The notes beneath the pieces are model-generated. The model had not been told where the DNA came from. It made no database searches and saw nothing but the letters and a program-made list of their open reading frames with translations. From Guopingia tenuis (GTDB lineage Bacteria > Bacillota > Clostridia > Christensenellales > Christensenellaceae): a stretch of DNA of 64,000 bases. This document shows, one piece after another, positions 33,885-43,563 of the stretch. Location: assembly GCF_014384805.1 (NCBI RefSeq), contig NZ_JACRSS010000005.1:1-64000 (forward strand). Reading direction: 5' to 3'. The position numbers and the translations under genes were made by a program. Positions within the stretch are counted from its first letter, which is position 1. Each line of letters opens with the position of its first letter.

Positions 33885-35407
33885 TGTTTCGGTTTAAGAC
33901 GCTGTTTGGCCGGATGATGACGACAGTTCTGATCATTGGGGCGGCGGCTGTGCTGCTGGTTTCTTTGCTGACCACGCGGATGCTCCGGGCCTATACGATT
34001 TCCGAACAGACCCAGACGCTCATCGACAGCGCCCAGACCATCAACGAGCTGTTTTCTTCGGATTATGCCGGCGGCGGCACGGGAGAGCAGCTCTTTTCGG
34101 ATATCGCCCAGCTGGCCTCCTATGAAAAATATAATGTCAGCGTTGTAGATAAATATAACGTAGATTATTCCGTCACTGTGACGGGCAATTCGGATCTGAA
34201 CGCCAACGAGGCGCTTCTGGAAAAGAACAAGACGGCGATGCAGCCGCAGGTTCTGGCCGGAAACACGGTTTCCGCTGTGAGCAGCGACAGCGATGTCTAT
34301 TCCACTCCGGTCATTACCGTAGGGGTTCCGCTGACCTATGACGGACAGATCATGGGCGGGATTTTTCTGCATACACGCCTCACCTCCCTGCAAAACACCC
34401 TTCAGGTGTTTTATTCCCAGGTGCTGATTTCCAGCATTATTACGCTGTTCATTGCCCTGCTTCTGGTGTATTTCAGCGCCCGGCAGATTGAGCGCCCGCT
34501 CTATAAGATCGATGCGGCCGCCAAGGCGCTGGGGAAAGGAAATTTCTCCAAGCGGCTGAATGTGGAGGAATGCAACGAGATGGCCGGCCTTGCGGAAACC
34601 TTCAACGGCATGGCGGAGGAGCTGGAGAAATACGAGAATACGCGGTCCAGCTTTGTGGCCAACGTATCCCATGAGCTGCGAAGCCCGCTGACATCCATCC
34701 AGGGATTTGTGCAGGGGATTCTGGATCACACCATTGAAGAAAAGGACCAGGAGCAGTATCTAAATATCGTGCTCTCAGAGACAAAACGGCTGAACGTGCT
34801 GATCCGGGATCTTTTGGATCTGGCGAAAATTGAATCCGGCCAATTCCCTCTCAACAAGACGCAGTGGGATATCAACGAGCTGATCCGGCGCTGCTTTATC
34901 AGCTTTTTAACAAAAATCGAGGATAAGGGGCTGGAAGTTTCCGTTAACCTGCCCGAAGAGCGGACGATGGTATATGCCGACGAGGACCGCATGGCCCAGG
35001 TGGTCACCAACCTGCTGGACAACGCCGTGAAATTCTGCGAAGAGGGCGGGACGCTGAAAATCTGGACATATCTGGCGGAAGGCAAGGTCTATGTCAATAT
35101 CTCCAACAGCGGAGAAACGATCCCCGAGGAGGATATTCCCTTTGTATTTGACCGCTTCTTTAAAGTGGATAAGTCTCATAACCGCAAAGCCGCAGGCACG
35201 GGCATCGGGCTTTCCATTGTAAAAAATATCGTGATGCAACATAACGAGAAAATTTGGGTAAACTCTAAAGAAGGGACGGGAACTGTGTTCACCTTCACGC
35301 TGGGCTGCGTGAGCGAGGGAAAGGAAAAGCGCAGGGAACGGGAACCTGCGAAAAAGGAAATAAGCGCATTTAACGTAAATCATTCCGAAAAGAAGGAGGA
35401 CAAATGA
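33884..35407 (+). CDS. Sensor histidine kinase with HAMP domain
   Basis: The roughly 507-residue membrane kinase has a first membrane segment near 10-30, an extracytoplasmic sensor region of about 140 residues, a second segment near 180-200 and a HAMP domain (ERPLYKIDAAAKALGKGNFS). The phospho-accepting His lies in NVSHELRSPLTSIQG, followed by NLLDNAVKF and GTGIGLSIVKNIV of the ATPase domain. No PAS domain is seen. The ATG at 33884 overlaps the regulator stop by one base. The last codons overlap the protease start, so all three are coupled. Confidence 0.92.
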   Translation: MFRFKTLFGRMMTTVLIIGAAAVLLVSLLTTRMLRAYTISEQTQTLIDSAQTINELFSSDYAGGGTGEQLFSDIAQLASYEKYNVSVVDKYNVDYSVTVTGNSDLNANEALLEKNKTAMQPQVLAGNTVSAVSSDSDVYSTPVITVGVPLTYDGQIMGGIFLHTRLTSLQNTLQVFYSQVLISSIITLFIALLLVYFSARQIERPLYKIDAAAKALGKGNFSKRLNVEECNEMAGLAETFNGMAEELEKYENTRSSFVANVSHELRSPLTSIQGFVQGILDHTIEEKDQEQYLNIVLSETKRLNVLIRDLLDLAKIESGQFPLNKTQWDINELIRRCFISFLTKIEDKGLEVSVNLPEERTMVYADEDRMAQVVTNLLDNAVKFCEEGGTLKIWTYLAEGKVYVNISNSGETIPEEDIPFVFDRFFKVDKSHNRKAAGTGIGLSIVKNIVMQHNEKIWVNSKEGTGTVFTFTLGCVSEGKEKRREREPAKKEISAFNVNHSEKKEDK

Positions 35408-36903
35408 TGGAAGAAGACCGCTTTGATGAAAAGAATCAGGGCCTAAACGAAGGATATACAGGCGCAGGGCAAGAGCAGGATACGCCTGCTGTGGATTCGT
35501 ATGGACAGGGGGGAACCGGGTACGGGAAGGACTCCCATGCGGCGGAGGATCACCGCCATTTTGGCGAACAGCCCCAGTGGCAGCCGCCGGAGCCGCAGGC
35601 ACCACCGGCCAGCCAGGAATGGCAGGCGCCGGAAGCCCAGGGCCCGGCCTATGAAGCCGGACCGGAACAGCCGGGATATACCTATGGATATTCTCCGGCA
35701 GGCGACGGCTATGGAGAGCCGCCCAAACCGCCCAAAAAGCATAAGGCGGGAAAGGTGCTGGGGCTGATTGCTGTGATTGTCGCCAGTGTGATGGTGGGGG
35801 CGCTGGTGGGGGTCTATGTGGTATATCCGCTGCTGAATACCGGAAACCGGGATTCTCTGATCGTTCCCGCCCCTTCGCCCTCGGCCTCTCAGAGTGCGGC
35901 GCCGGAGGCCTCCGGCGATAAAAATGTGACCATCGGTGGCAATAACGTCAATATTCAGGATGCCAACAACCCCATTCCCGAGATCGTGGAAACCCTGTCG
36001 CCCTCGGTGGTGGGCGTCGCGGCCCAGACCGTCCAGGAGACGGTGGAGGGCAAGATCCGCAATATCTCCCGGGGAACCGGCTTTGTCATTTCAGATGACG
36101 GCTATATCCTGACAAACTATCACGTCCTGTCCGGATCGACGGATATCACGGTCACGACCCAGGACGGCAAGGAATATCCCGCAACCTATCTGGGCGGGGA
36201 TTCCACCCGGGATGTCGCTGTAGTAAAAGTGGAGAATGCGGGACTCAAGGCAATGCCCATCGGAAGCTCTTCCCAGCTCAAGGCCGGGCAGCAGGTCATC
36301 GCCATCGGGAATCCGGCGGGCGCCGGGGAAAACCTGGTAGGAACGGTAACCGTGGGATATGTGAGCGCGGTGAACCGGGAGCTGATGTTCAACGGCACGC
36401 GGCAGAAATTTATCCAGACGGACGCCGCCATCAATCCCGGCAACAGCGGCGGGCCGCTGGTAGACAGCAGCGGCAACGTCGTGGGCATGATTACCCTGAA
36501 AAGCCTGGTATCCACTTCTACGGTGGATGCGGAGGGCATTGGATTCGCCATCCCCATTGATTCGGCGGTGGAAATGGCAAAGGAGATCATTGAAAACGGC
36601 TCCATTAAGAAGCCGGGTCTGGGCATCTGGTATGGAACACTGACGGAAGAGGCGCGCCAGCAGGCCGGCCTCCCGGCGGGCCCGGTGGTGCAGGGCTTTA
36701 TGGAAAACAGCCCGGCAGAGGCAGCCGGAATGCAGGAAGGCGACGTCATCATCAAGTATGAGGGCGAAGAGATGGGCGACCGGAACATGGCGGATCTGAT
36801 TGACGAAAAGAAAGTGGGCGACAAGGTGAACATCACGGTCTGGCGGGATGGAAAGGAAATCGATCTGGAAATCACTCTGGGAGATATCAACACAATGAAC
36901 TAA
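35407..36903 (+). CDS. HtrA-like membrane-anchored serine protease with PDZ domain
   Basis: HtrA proteases degrade misfolded envelope proteins. The roughly 498-residue protein has a Pro/Gln/Gly-rich cytosolic N-terminus (about 1-115), one membrane segment (GKVLGLIAVIVASVMVGALV, about 117-136), then a trypsin-like domain with His in NYHVL, Asp in TRDVAVVKV and Ser in NPGNSGGPL. A C-terminal PDZ domain (GFMENSPAEAAGMQEGD) follows. The second of two tandem ATGs (35407) has the better distance to GGAGG. Coupling to a two-component system suggests control by envelope stress, as for CssRS-HtrA in B. subtilis. Confidence 0.93.
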   Translation: MEEDRFDEKNQGLNEGYTGAGQEQDTPAVDSYGQGGTGYGKDSHAAEDHRHFGEQPQWQPPEPQAPPASQEWQAPEAQGPAYEAGPEQPGYTYGYSPAGDGYGEPPKPPKKHKAGKVLGLIAVIVASVMVGALVGVYVVYPLLNTGNRDSLIVPAPSPSASQSAAPEASGDKNVTIGGNNVNIQDANNPIPEIVETLSPSVVGVAAQTVQETVEGKIRNISRGTGFVISDDGYILTNYHVLSGSTDITVTTQDGKEYPATYLGGDSTRDVAVVKVENAGLKAMPIGSSSQLKAGQQVIAIGNPAGAGENLVGTVTVGYVSAVNRELMFNGTRQKFIQTDAAINPGNSGGPLVDSSGNVVGMITLKSLVSTSTVDAEGIGFAIPIDSAVEMAKEIIENGSIKKPGLGIWYGTLTEEARQQAGLPAGPVVQGFMENSPAEAAGMQEGDVIIKYEGEEMGDRNMADLIDEKKVGDKVNITVWRDGKEIDLEITLGDINTMN

Positions 36904-36913
36904 ACCAATGTAT

Positions 36914-36953
36914 AAAAAACGGCGGATCTCCGGACAGGAATCCGCTGTTTTTT
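36914..36953 (+). terminator. Terminator after the protease gene
   Basis: AAACGGCGGAT and ATCCGCTGTTT arms (one mismatch) around a 12-nt loop, flanked by A and T runs. Confidence 0.82.
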
Positions 36954-37016
36954 ATCGGCATAAAACCGAAGGGAAGGGCAATAATTACACTTATATTAAG
37001 AAATATTACAAAAACG

Positions 37017-37045
37017 TGTACAAGCGAAGAAAAAAGGTGTATAAT
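37017..37045 (+). promoter_or_regulatory. Promoter for the NlpC/P60 gene
   Basis: TGTACA, a 17-base spacer and TATAAT at 37040-37045, giving a leader of about 165 nt. The rest of the 314-base spacer holds no recognised gene. Confidence 0.6.
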
Positions 37046-37217
37046 AAAAATGTTTAGATTTTCATTCGCCGAAACCCCATGGAACACGGATAAAGATTAT
37101 CTGCAAAAAGGGGAAAACGGTATATAGCATCTTAGGTTAGCGCATCTTATGTCATTTTATATGCTTCATACAGCATGATTTTTGAAAGAAACGATTCAAA
37201 AGAAAAGGAACGAGCGC

Positions 37218-38912
37218 ATGAAATTTGATTGGAAAAAGGTCTTGTATTCGGTAAAAAGAACCGGAGAGGGCGTCTTTTCCCGGATGAAACACTGGTTTAC
37301 ACGAAAGCTGGCCCGATCCAAATATCGGCGGCGCCGGGGCGGGCGGCAGAGAACGGGCGTTTTTGCCCAGCCGACAGCCAGAGTGACGCCGGAAGTTGTC
37401 GCGAAGTCGGCTACCCCCACGCCTAGGAAAAAATGGAGCCCAACGCTCTGGCAGGCGGGCATTGGAATTGCGGCGGTGGTTTGCTGCGCGGCGACGACAA
37501 TTCTGCTGCTGGCGCCCCATGGCGAGGAAGCGGGGGAGCCCCAGGATCCGACCTACCGGGCGGTTGTATCCTCTATTGCAACGCTGCGGGATCAGGTAAC
37601 GCTGCCTTTTGATCCGGAGGAGACGAGCGGGATCGTGGCTTCCGACGAGCTGGTTCCAGGCGTGACCTCCCCGAAGGTGGCGGAATTGCAGGGCCGGCTG
37701 ATGGATCTGGAATATATGGAAGAGGACGAAACCACGGAATATTACGGCCCCATGACCAAACAGGCGGTTCGCGTATTCCAGCGCAAGCATGGCCTGCAGG
37801 CAGACGGCATTGCGGGTCCGCAGACGATTGCCATGCTGAATTCGGCGGATGCAAAAGTATATTCCGCCGCCCTTGGGGATTCGGGAACGGATATTGAGGA
37901 ACTACAGTCCCGTTTAAAGGAACTGGGCTATATGGAATTGGTCACCGGCAATTTTGGGGAGCTGACCCAGGCGGCGGTGAAAGATTTTCAGGAGAAAAAC
38001 GGTCTCACGGCAGATGGCGCTGTAAACTCGCAGACGCGGGAGAAGCTGTATTCCGAAGATGTTAAGGCCAATGCGCTTTCCATCGGCACGGAAGGAGAGA
38101 CGGTGGAGAGAATCCAGAAGCGCTTGGTGCAGCTGGGGTATCTGACCCAGGCCGACGGGAAATATGGCCGGGATACAGTGGCAGCGGTGAAAAAATTCCA
38201 GCAGAACAGCGGCCTGATTGCCGACGGCTATGTCGGCCCGGAAACGCGTTCTGCCATTTTCGCCAGTGACGCTCAACCCAACGCCCTGATTCTGGGTTCC
38301 ACGGGCAGCGATGTACAGAAGGCGCAGGAGCGGCTGAAGAGCCTGGGATATATGAAAAAGGTCACGGGCTATTATGGCTCGGATACCGAAGCGGCGGTGA
38401 AGAGCTTCCAGTCCCGCAACGGCCTGACGGCAGACGGAAAGATCGGCGCAAAAACCAGCAGTGTTCTCTATGGAAAGAATGCCAAAAAGGCGGGCAGCAG
38501 CGGTGGGGGGACATCTTTTCCCAGCAATAAGAGCGGCGTGGAAAAGCTCATCGCAGTGGCAGAATCCAAGCTGGGCTGCCGGTATGTCTGGGGCGCCAAA
38601 GGCTCCAACAAGTTCGATTGCTCGGGCTTTGCCTATTACTGCCTGAACCAGGCAGGCGTCCGTCAGGGATATATGACCTCGATTACATGGCGCAGCTGCA
38701 AGAAATATAAAAAGATCACGAAGATGAGCGATATCCGCCGGGGCGATATCATCATCTATACGGGACGGACCAGCGCCCATGGGCATGTGGGCATCGCGGT
38801 TTCCAACTCGACCATGATCGATGCTTCTTCCAGCAAGGGAAAGGTCGTGAAGCGGAGCTTCAAGACATCGTATTGGAAGAATCACTTCTATTGCGCTTTC
38901 CGGGTGTTCTAG
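37218..38912 (+). CDS. Peptidoglycan-binding NlpC/P60 endopeptidase
   Basis: The 564-residue protein has a basic N-terminus, one membrane segment (about 78-99), four peptidoglycan-binding-1 repeats (about 150-430; each with a VxxLQxRLxxLGY-like start and xVxxFQxxxGLxxDG centre) and a C-terminal NlpC/P60 domain. Catalytic Cys is in KFDCSGFAYYC, and His in HGHVGIAV. It probably cuts stem peptides in the wall outside the cell. The ATG at 37218 has AAGGAAC upstream; a TTG 12 codons earlier is a weaker option. A terminator follows. Confidence 0.92.
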   Translation: MKFDWKKVLYSVKRTGEGVFSRMKHWFTRKLARSKYRRRRGGRQRTGVFAQPTARVTPEVVAKSATPTPRKKWSPTLWQAGIGIAAVVCCAATTILLLAPHGEEAGEPQDPTYRAVVSSIATLRDQVTLPFDPEETSGIVASDELVPGVTSPKVAELQGRLMDLEYMEEDETTEYYGPMTKQAVRVFQRKHGLQADGIAGPQTIAMLNSADAKVYSAALGDSGTDIEELQSRLKELGYMELVTGNFGELTQAAVKDFQEKNGLTADGAVNSQTREKLYSEDVKANALSIGTEGETVERIQKRLVQLGYLTQADGKYGRDTVAAVKKFQQNSGLIADGYVGPETRSAIFASDAQPNALILGSTGSDVQKAQERLKSLGYMKKVTGYYGSDTEAAVKSFQSRNGLTADGKIGAKTSSVLYGKNAKKAGSSGGGTSFPSNKSGVEKLIAVAESKLGCRYVWGAKGSNKFDCSGFAYYCLNQAGVRQGYMTSITWRSCKKYKKITKMSDIRRGDIIIYTGRTSAHGHVGIAVSNSTMIDASSSKGKVVKRSFKTSYWKNHFYCAFRVF

Positions 38913-38935
38913 GGATGTAAATAAAGCAAATCAGG

Positions 38936-38967
38936 CCGGCGTTGCCTAAAAGGCGACGCCGGTTTTT
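38936..38967 (+). terminator. Terminator after the NlpC/P60 gene
   Basis: CCGGCGT and ACGCCGG outer arms with an inner TGCCT/AGGCG extension, followed by five T. Confidence 0.88.
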
Positions 38968-38991
38968 ATCGTGAAAGGGGAAAATGAAAAT

Positions 38992-39586
38992 ATGAAAAAT
39001 ACGCCTGTATTGAAAACCCGGCGTCTGGAACTGCGCCAGTTTACGCAGCGGGATATAGCGGCGCTGTTTGCTATTTATGGGAATAGGACGGCCAATGAAT
39101 TTCTTCCGTGGTTCCCTCTGCAGGACGAAAGGGAGGCGAAGCGCCTGTTTCAGGAAAAACACGAAGATTTTTATAAAAATTCCCAGAAATATCGGTATGC
39201 GGTATGTAAAACAGACGGGGAACCCATCGGTTATGTTCATTTGGAAGCAAAAGAGGAAAGCCACGATTTGGGATATGCATTGCTCCCGCAGTTTTGGGGG
39301 CAGGGAATTGGAATTATCACGGAAGCCTGCCGGGCAGTGATTCAGCAGGAAAAAAAGACGGAATTGCCTATATCATGGCCACGCATGATCGGAATAACCC
39401 GGCCAGCGGGAGGGAATGCAGAAATTGGGGATGCGATATTGCTATACCTATCGGGAACAATGGCAGCCTAAAAATTTTAGCGTGGATTTCCGCCTTTACC
39501 AGATGAACTTCACCTGCCCTGAAAAATGGGTATTTTCACGATATTGGGAGCAGTCGGTGGTGCATTTTGTGGAGCCGGGGCTATAA
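38992..39586 (+). pseudogene. GNAT-family N-acetyltransferase with two frameshifts
   Basis: The first frame gives a GNAT N-terminus of the RimJ/RimL type (VLKTRRLELRQFTQRDI ... GYVHLEAKEESHDLGYAL ... FWGQGI). At an A run (39350-39356) the frame is lost; adding one base restores KKDGIAYIMATHDRNNPASG. A second missing base near 39412-39416 is needed to continue as MQKLGMRYCYTYREQW and on to WEQSVVHFVEPGL at the TAA ending at 39586. The restored protein would be about 198 aa, normal for the family. As given, the gene is broken after about 120 codons. Confidence 0.75.
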
Positions 39587-40090
39587 AAGGAGAAAAGGAC
39601 GGACTGCACGGACTTTTGGCTGAGCAAACAGAAGATCGGACTGGAGATAAAGAAGAGTTATGATATTCTGACGCTAATCCCCGCTTGCTTTAAAGATAGT
39701 TTTTTTAGGAAAGAAGGAAATCTTGAGAGGATTCGGGCGCGGAATAACTGGCGATATAAAAAACCGGCCGTAAGATTTCTTTGTCGGCTTTCTTTATGGA
39801 AGAGAGGAGAGCCTTAGAAAAAACGAGAGCTTGGGGGAGAAGAGCGGGAGAGATAAAAGAGGGCAGTAAATAAAGGCAGTCATAAAATTTTTTTGCGTAC
39901 TTTCTTTTTAAAGAAGAAGGGAATTCTGGGAAACCGAAAAACTGGATAAGAAACCGGGAAAAAAAGGGGCTGCGAATAAAGCCGGTCATAAAATTTCTTT
40001 GCCTACTTTCTTTTTAAAGAAAGTAGGGGGGGTGGTTTGCAAAAGCCCTATTGGCATGATAAAATAAGATCATATGCAACATTTTAGGAA
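39587..40090. repeat. Spacer with three units of an interspersed repeat
   Basis: Three related units occur at about 39764-39801, 39875-39920 and 39980-40027. The best one reads GGTCATAAAATTTCTTTG then CCTACTTTCTTT-TT-AAAGAAAGTAGG, a perfect 12-bp inverted repeat at 40001-40026. A further copy is at 16553-16583. No gene is recognised in this stretch. Confidence 0.7.
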
Positions 40091-40113
40091 AAAGGCAGGA
40101 TTTCCTGCCTTTC
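40091..40113. terminator. Hairpin before the cysteine desulfurase gene
   Basis: AAAGGCAGGA and TCCTGCCTTT form a perfect 10-bp stem with a 2-nt loop. The T run is better on the minus strand, so direction is unclear. It lies 16 bases before the start codon region. Confidence 0.5.
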
Positions 40114-40128
40114 TGTTACGAGGAAATC

Positions 40129-41280
40129 ATGGAAATATATTTGGATAACGCGGCGACAACAAAACCCTCTAAGGCATTGCTTCCCCTGTTTTCGGCCCAT
40201 GTGGAGTCGGAATGGAAGAATCCCTCGGCCATGTATCCGCCGGCGGTAGCGGCGGAAAGGCAGCTGCGGGCGGCGCGGGAGACGCTGGCCGGGGCTGTCC
40301 ATGCGGATCCGGCGGGCGTGGTGTTCACTTCCGGCGGAACCGAGGGGGCCAACACGGCGATTTTGCGGGGATACCGCGCAGCCGGAGAGAAAAAGCTGCA
40401 TTTTATCACTTCCGCCTATGAGCATCCCTGCGTATATGAATGCTTCCGTGCGCTGGAGACAGCGGGGCACTCTGTCGACTACATTCGCCCCCGGGCGGAT
40501 GGGAAAATCCATCCGGAGGATGTGGCGGAGAAGGTGCGGGAGGATACCGCTTTGGTGAGCGTTATGCACGTCAACAACGAAACCGGCGCAGTCAACGACA
40601 TTGCCGGGATCGCGGCGGCGGTGAAGGCAAAAAATCCCGGGACGGCCGTGCATGCCGACGGCGTGCAGGGCTATGGCAAATGCCCCCTGGATTTCGGCGG
40701 TTCCGCGCTGGATTACTATACGGCAAGCGCCCATAAGCTCCATGGACTTAAGGGGACGGGCGTGCTCTTTTATAAGAAAAACGCGCCTCTCAAGCCATAT
40801 CTGCTGGGCGGCGGCCAGGAAAAGGGTTTGCGCTCGGGGACGGAAAACACATTTGGCATCCTCGCCTTTGCCCGGGCGGTGGAGGAGTATATGGCCCACC
40901 GGGAGGAGTGGGTGGCCCATATGGCGGCCCTGAAGGCGTATCTGCTGGACAAGCTCTCGGATATCCCGGATATGCGGATATTCTCCCCGGCGGACGGGGC
41001 ACCGCATATTCTGAATCTGGCTTTCCCGGGCATGCGGGGCGAAGTGCTTCTGCATCTTTTGGAGCAGAAGAAGATCTATATCAGCACGGGTTCGGCCTGC
41101 TCCTCTCATAAAAAGCGGGCGGGTTCCCGGGTGCATCAGGCGCTGGGGGTTCCGGCGGATATCACGCAGGGCGTTGTGCGGCTGAGCTTCTGCCCGGAAA
41201 ATACCGAAGAAGAGATGGAAACGGCGGCGGCGGCCATCAAGGAGGCTTTGGCCGGGTTCCGCGGATTTATAAGGAGATAA
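40129..41280 (+). CDS. Cysteine desulfurase (NifS/IscS-like)
   Basis: This PLP enzyme takes sulfur from cysteine for thio-modifications or Fe-S clusters. The 383-residue protein has MEIYLDNAATTKPS at the start, HVNNETGAVND, the PLP-lysine in SAHKLHGLKGTG near 202-213, and the active Cys in STGSACSSHKK near 320. It is followed 3 bases later by thiI, so it very likely supplies sulfur for tRNA 4-thiouridine, as NifZ does in B. subtilis. Confidence 0.94.
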   Translation: MEIYLDNAATTKPSKALLPLFSAHVESEWKNPSAMYPPAVAAERQLRAARETLAGAVHADPAGVVFTSGGTEGANTAILRGYRAAGEKKLHFITSAYEHPCVYECFRALETAGHSVDYIRPRADGKIHPEDVAEKVREDTALVSVMHVNNETGAVNDIAGIAAAVKAKNPGTAVHADGVQGYGKCPLDFGGSALDYYTASAHKLHGLKGTGVLFYKKNAPLKPYLLGGGQEKGLRSGTENTFGILAFARAVEEYMAHREEWVAHMAALKAYLLDKLSDIPDMRIFSPADGAPHILNLAFPGMRGEVLLHLLEQKKIYISTGSACSSHKKRAGSRVHQALGVPADITQGVVRLSFCPENTEEEMETAAAAIKEALAGFRGFIRR

Positions 41281-41283
41281 AAA

Positions 41284-42459
41284 ATGGCGGCAACTGTACT
41301 TTTGGTTCGATATGGAGAAATACACTTAAAAGGCGCCAACCGGCCCTTTTTTGAAAGCCTGCTGGTCAAGGCCATGCGGCGGGCGGTGGAGCCCTTTTCG
41401 GGGAAGGTATCCCGGGGCGACGGACGCTACTATGTCCACGGCGTGGCGGAGGAGCAGACGGGAGAGGCCATCCAGGCGCTCACCCGGGTGTTTGGCATCT
41501 ATTCCGTGAGCCCGGCACTGGAGGTCGAAAAGGATAAGCAGGTCATGTATGAAACCGCGGCGGAAGAAATGAAGCGGTATATGCAAAAGCATAACCTTGC
41601 CGGGGCGACCTTCAAGGTGGAGGTCAAGCGGGCGGACAAGCGGTATCCCATGAAGTCCATGGAAGTGGCGGCGGACGCGGGAGGCTATATTCTGGAGCAT
41701 GTGGAAGGGCTCCGTGTGGATGTGCATAACCCGCAAGTGCGTGTATTTCTGGAGATCCGGGAACAGGCCTATGTCTATGTGGACATCATCAAGGGCCAGG
41801 GCGGCATGCCCCTCGGTTCCAACGGCAAAGCGGCCCTGCTGCTCTCCGGCGGCATCGACAGCCCGGTGGCCGGGTATATGGTGGCAAAACGCGGCGTCCT
41901 GATCGAGGCGGTACACTATCATAGCTTTCCCTATACCAGCGAGCGGGCCAAGGAAAAGGTGATCGAGCTGGCGCGCATTCTTTCGGCGTATACCGGCCCC
42001 ATTCGGCTGCATATCGTTTCCTTCACGGAAATTCAGATGCAGATTTATGAAAAGTGCCCGGAGGAACAGCTCACCGTGCTTATGCGGCGGTTTATGATGC
42101 GCATTGCCGAGCGCATCGCCAAAGAAAACGGCTGCCAGGCGCTTATTACGGGAGAATCCATCGGTCAGGTAGCCAGCCAGACCATTGAGAGCCTGCATGT
42201 GACCAACAGCGCCGTGGAGCTGCCGGTGTTCCGGCCGCTCATCGGCATGGATAAGATAGAGATTATGGAGCGGGCGGAGAAAATCGGGACATATGAAACC
42301 TCCATCGAGCCATATGAGGATTGCTGCACGGTGTTTGTGCCCAAGCACCCGGTGACCCGGCCCAGCCTGGAAAAGATCGAAAAGTCCGAGGGGCTGCTGG
42401 ATGGCGAAGGGCTGATCGCCCGGGCGATGGAAACAGTGGAAACCATCACCGTCGGATAA
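41284..42459 (+). CDS. thiI: tRNA 4-thiouridine synthetase ThiI
   Basis: ThiI adenylates and thiolates U8 of tRNA. The 391-residue protein has an N-terminal ferredoxin-like/THUMP region (about 60-165), the PP-loop LLLSGGIDSPVAGYM near 181-195 and a C-terminal adenylation domain with ITGESIGQVASQT and CCTVFVPKHPVTRP. There is no C-terminal rhodanese domain, as usual in Bacillota, where a dedicated desulfurase provides sulfur. That desulfurase is encoded just upstream. The Pot-type transporter genes begin 29 bases downstream. Confidence 0.95.
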   Translation: MAATVLLVRYGEIHLKGANRPFFESLLVKAMRRAVEPFSGKVSRGDGRYYVHGVAEEQTGEAIQALTRVFGIYSVSPALEVEKDKQVMYETAAEEMKRYMQKHNLAGATFKVEVKRADKRYPMKSMEVAADAGGYILEHVEGLRVDVHNPQVRVFLEIREQAYVYVDIIKGQGGMPLGSNGKAALLLSGGIDSPVAGYMVAKRGVLIEAVHYHSFPYTSERAKEKVIELARILSAYTGPIRLHIVSFTEIQMQIYEKCPEEQLTVLMRRFMMRIAERIAKENGCQALITGESIGQVASQTIESLHVTNSAVELPVFRPLIGMDKIEIMERAEKIGTYETSIEPYEDCCTVFVPKHPVTRPSLEKIEKSEGLLDGEGLIARAMETVETITVG

Positions 42460-42488
42460 TCCGCGGTGTTTGAAATTTAGGAGGAAAT

Positions 42489-43553
42489 ATGAAAAAGACG
42501 GTAAGTTTGTTGATGGCGGTTCTGCTCCTGTTCGTCCTGCTGGCGGGCTGCGCGGGCGGCGGGGAACGCACGCTGGTGGTGGCCAACTGGAAGGGCTACG
42601 GCTCGGACTCGGAATATGCAGTCGAGCAGTTTGAAAAGGCGAACAACTGCAAGGTGGTGCATCAGTATTATGATTCCCTGGAGCAGATGCTCACGATGAT
42701 CCGCCAGGGCGGAAACGGAAAGATCGATGTGGTTCTCTCCAATATGGCCTATACCGACACGGCCAAGAAGGAGGGCCTGATCTCCGCCATCGACACGAGC
42801 AAGCTGGAAAATTACGCAAGCCTTCAGGAAAGCCTGAAAGAGGTGGAGGACGTTGTAGACGAGGAAGGCAAGGTCTATGGCGTGCCGTGGATGTGGGGAA
42901 CGACGGCTCTTGGATATAACAAAGAGGCGGTTGGGAAGGAAATCGATTCCTGGTCCGCTCTTTGGGACGAAGCAAACCAGGGCAAGGTAACCATGTTTGA
43001 CGACCATATCACGGCAGTTCTGGTGGCGGCCATGTATATCGGGGAAGAGGATCCCTATAACGCCGACCTCTCCAAAATCGAGGAGGCGCTTATGGCCCTG
43101 AAGAAAAACTGCAAGCTCTATTGGACGAGCTATGACTCCTTTGCAAAGCCTTACAGCGCCGGAGAGATCACCATGGGGCCGCTCTGGTCAGGCGCAGCGA
43201 CCCAGCTGAATGCCACGGGAGTGGATGTGGAATATGTCTATCCCAAGGAAGGCGTTGTGGCTTGGACGGACTACTGGTGCATGGTGGAAGGAACGAAAAA
43301 TGAGGATCTGGCGATGAAGTGGATCGACTGGATGAGCTCTGAAGATTTCCAGAAGGAATATTCTTCGGATCTGGAGGGGCAGCCGCCGGTTCCGGCCAAT
43401 GTGAAGGTGCAGGAAACGCTTTCCGACGATGTCCGCAAGGCGCTCTATATCGATGGCGACATGCCCGAAAAGCTCTATTTCCAAAAGGCGATCCCTGAAG
43501 AAACCAACCAGGCGTGGTTGGATCTCTGGAACAAGGTCAAGGCAGCCCAATAG
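42489..43553 (+). CDS. ABC transporter substrate-binding lipoprotein (PotD/SBP_bac_8 type)
   Basis: The 354-residue protein is a lipoprotein: MKKTVSLLMAVLLLFVLLAGC with Cys21 in the lipobox LAGC. The mature part is a periplasmic-binding fold like the spermidine/putrescine binder PotD (NWKGYGSDSEYAVEQFEKANN, YGVPWMWGTTALGYN, WTDYWCMVEGTKN). It probably captures a cationic or other small solute outside the cell. It has GGAGG before the ATG. The order here is binding protein, repeat-containing gap, two permeases, a cysteine hydrolase, then the ATPase. Confidence 0.88.
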   Translation: MKKTVSLLMAVLLLFVLLAGCAGGGERTLVVANWKGYGSDSEYAVEQFEKANNCKVVHQYYDSLEQMLTMIRQGGNGKIDVVLSNMAYTDTAKKEGLISAIDTSKLENYASLQESLKEVEDVVDEEGKVYGVPWMWGTTALGYNKEAVGKEIDSWSALWDEANQGKVTMFDDHITAVLVAAMYIGEEDPYNADLSKIEEALMALKKNCKLYWTSYDSFAKPYSAGEITMGPLWSGAATQLNATGVDVEYVYPKEGVVAWTDYWCMVEGTKNEDLAMKWIDWMSSEDFQKEYSSDLEGQPPVPANVKVQETLSDDVRKALYIDGDMPEKLYFQKAIPEETNQAWLDLWNKVKAAQ

Positions 43554-43563
43554 CGCCTCGCCG

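Noticed and set aside
42460..42488. Riboswitch or separate promoter between thiI and the binding-protein gene
   Set aside because: Only 29 bases separate the genes, with room for little more than the ribosome binding site.
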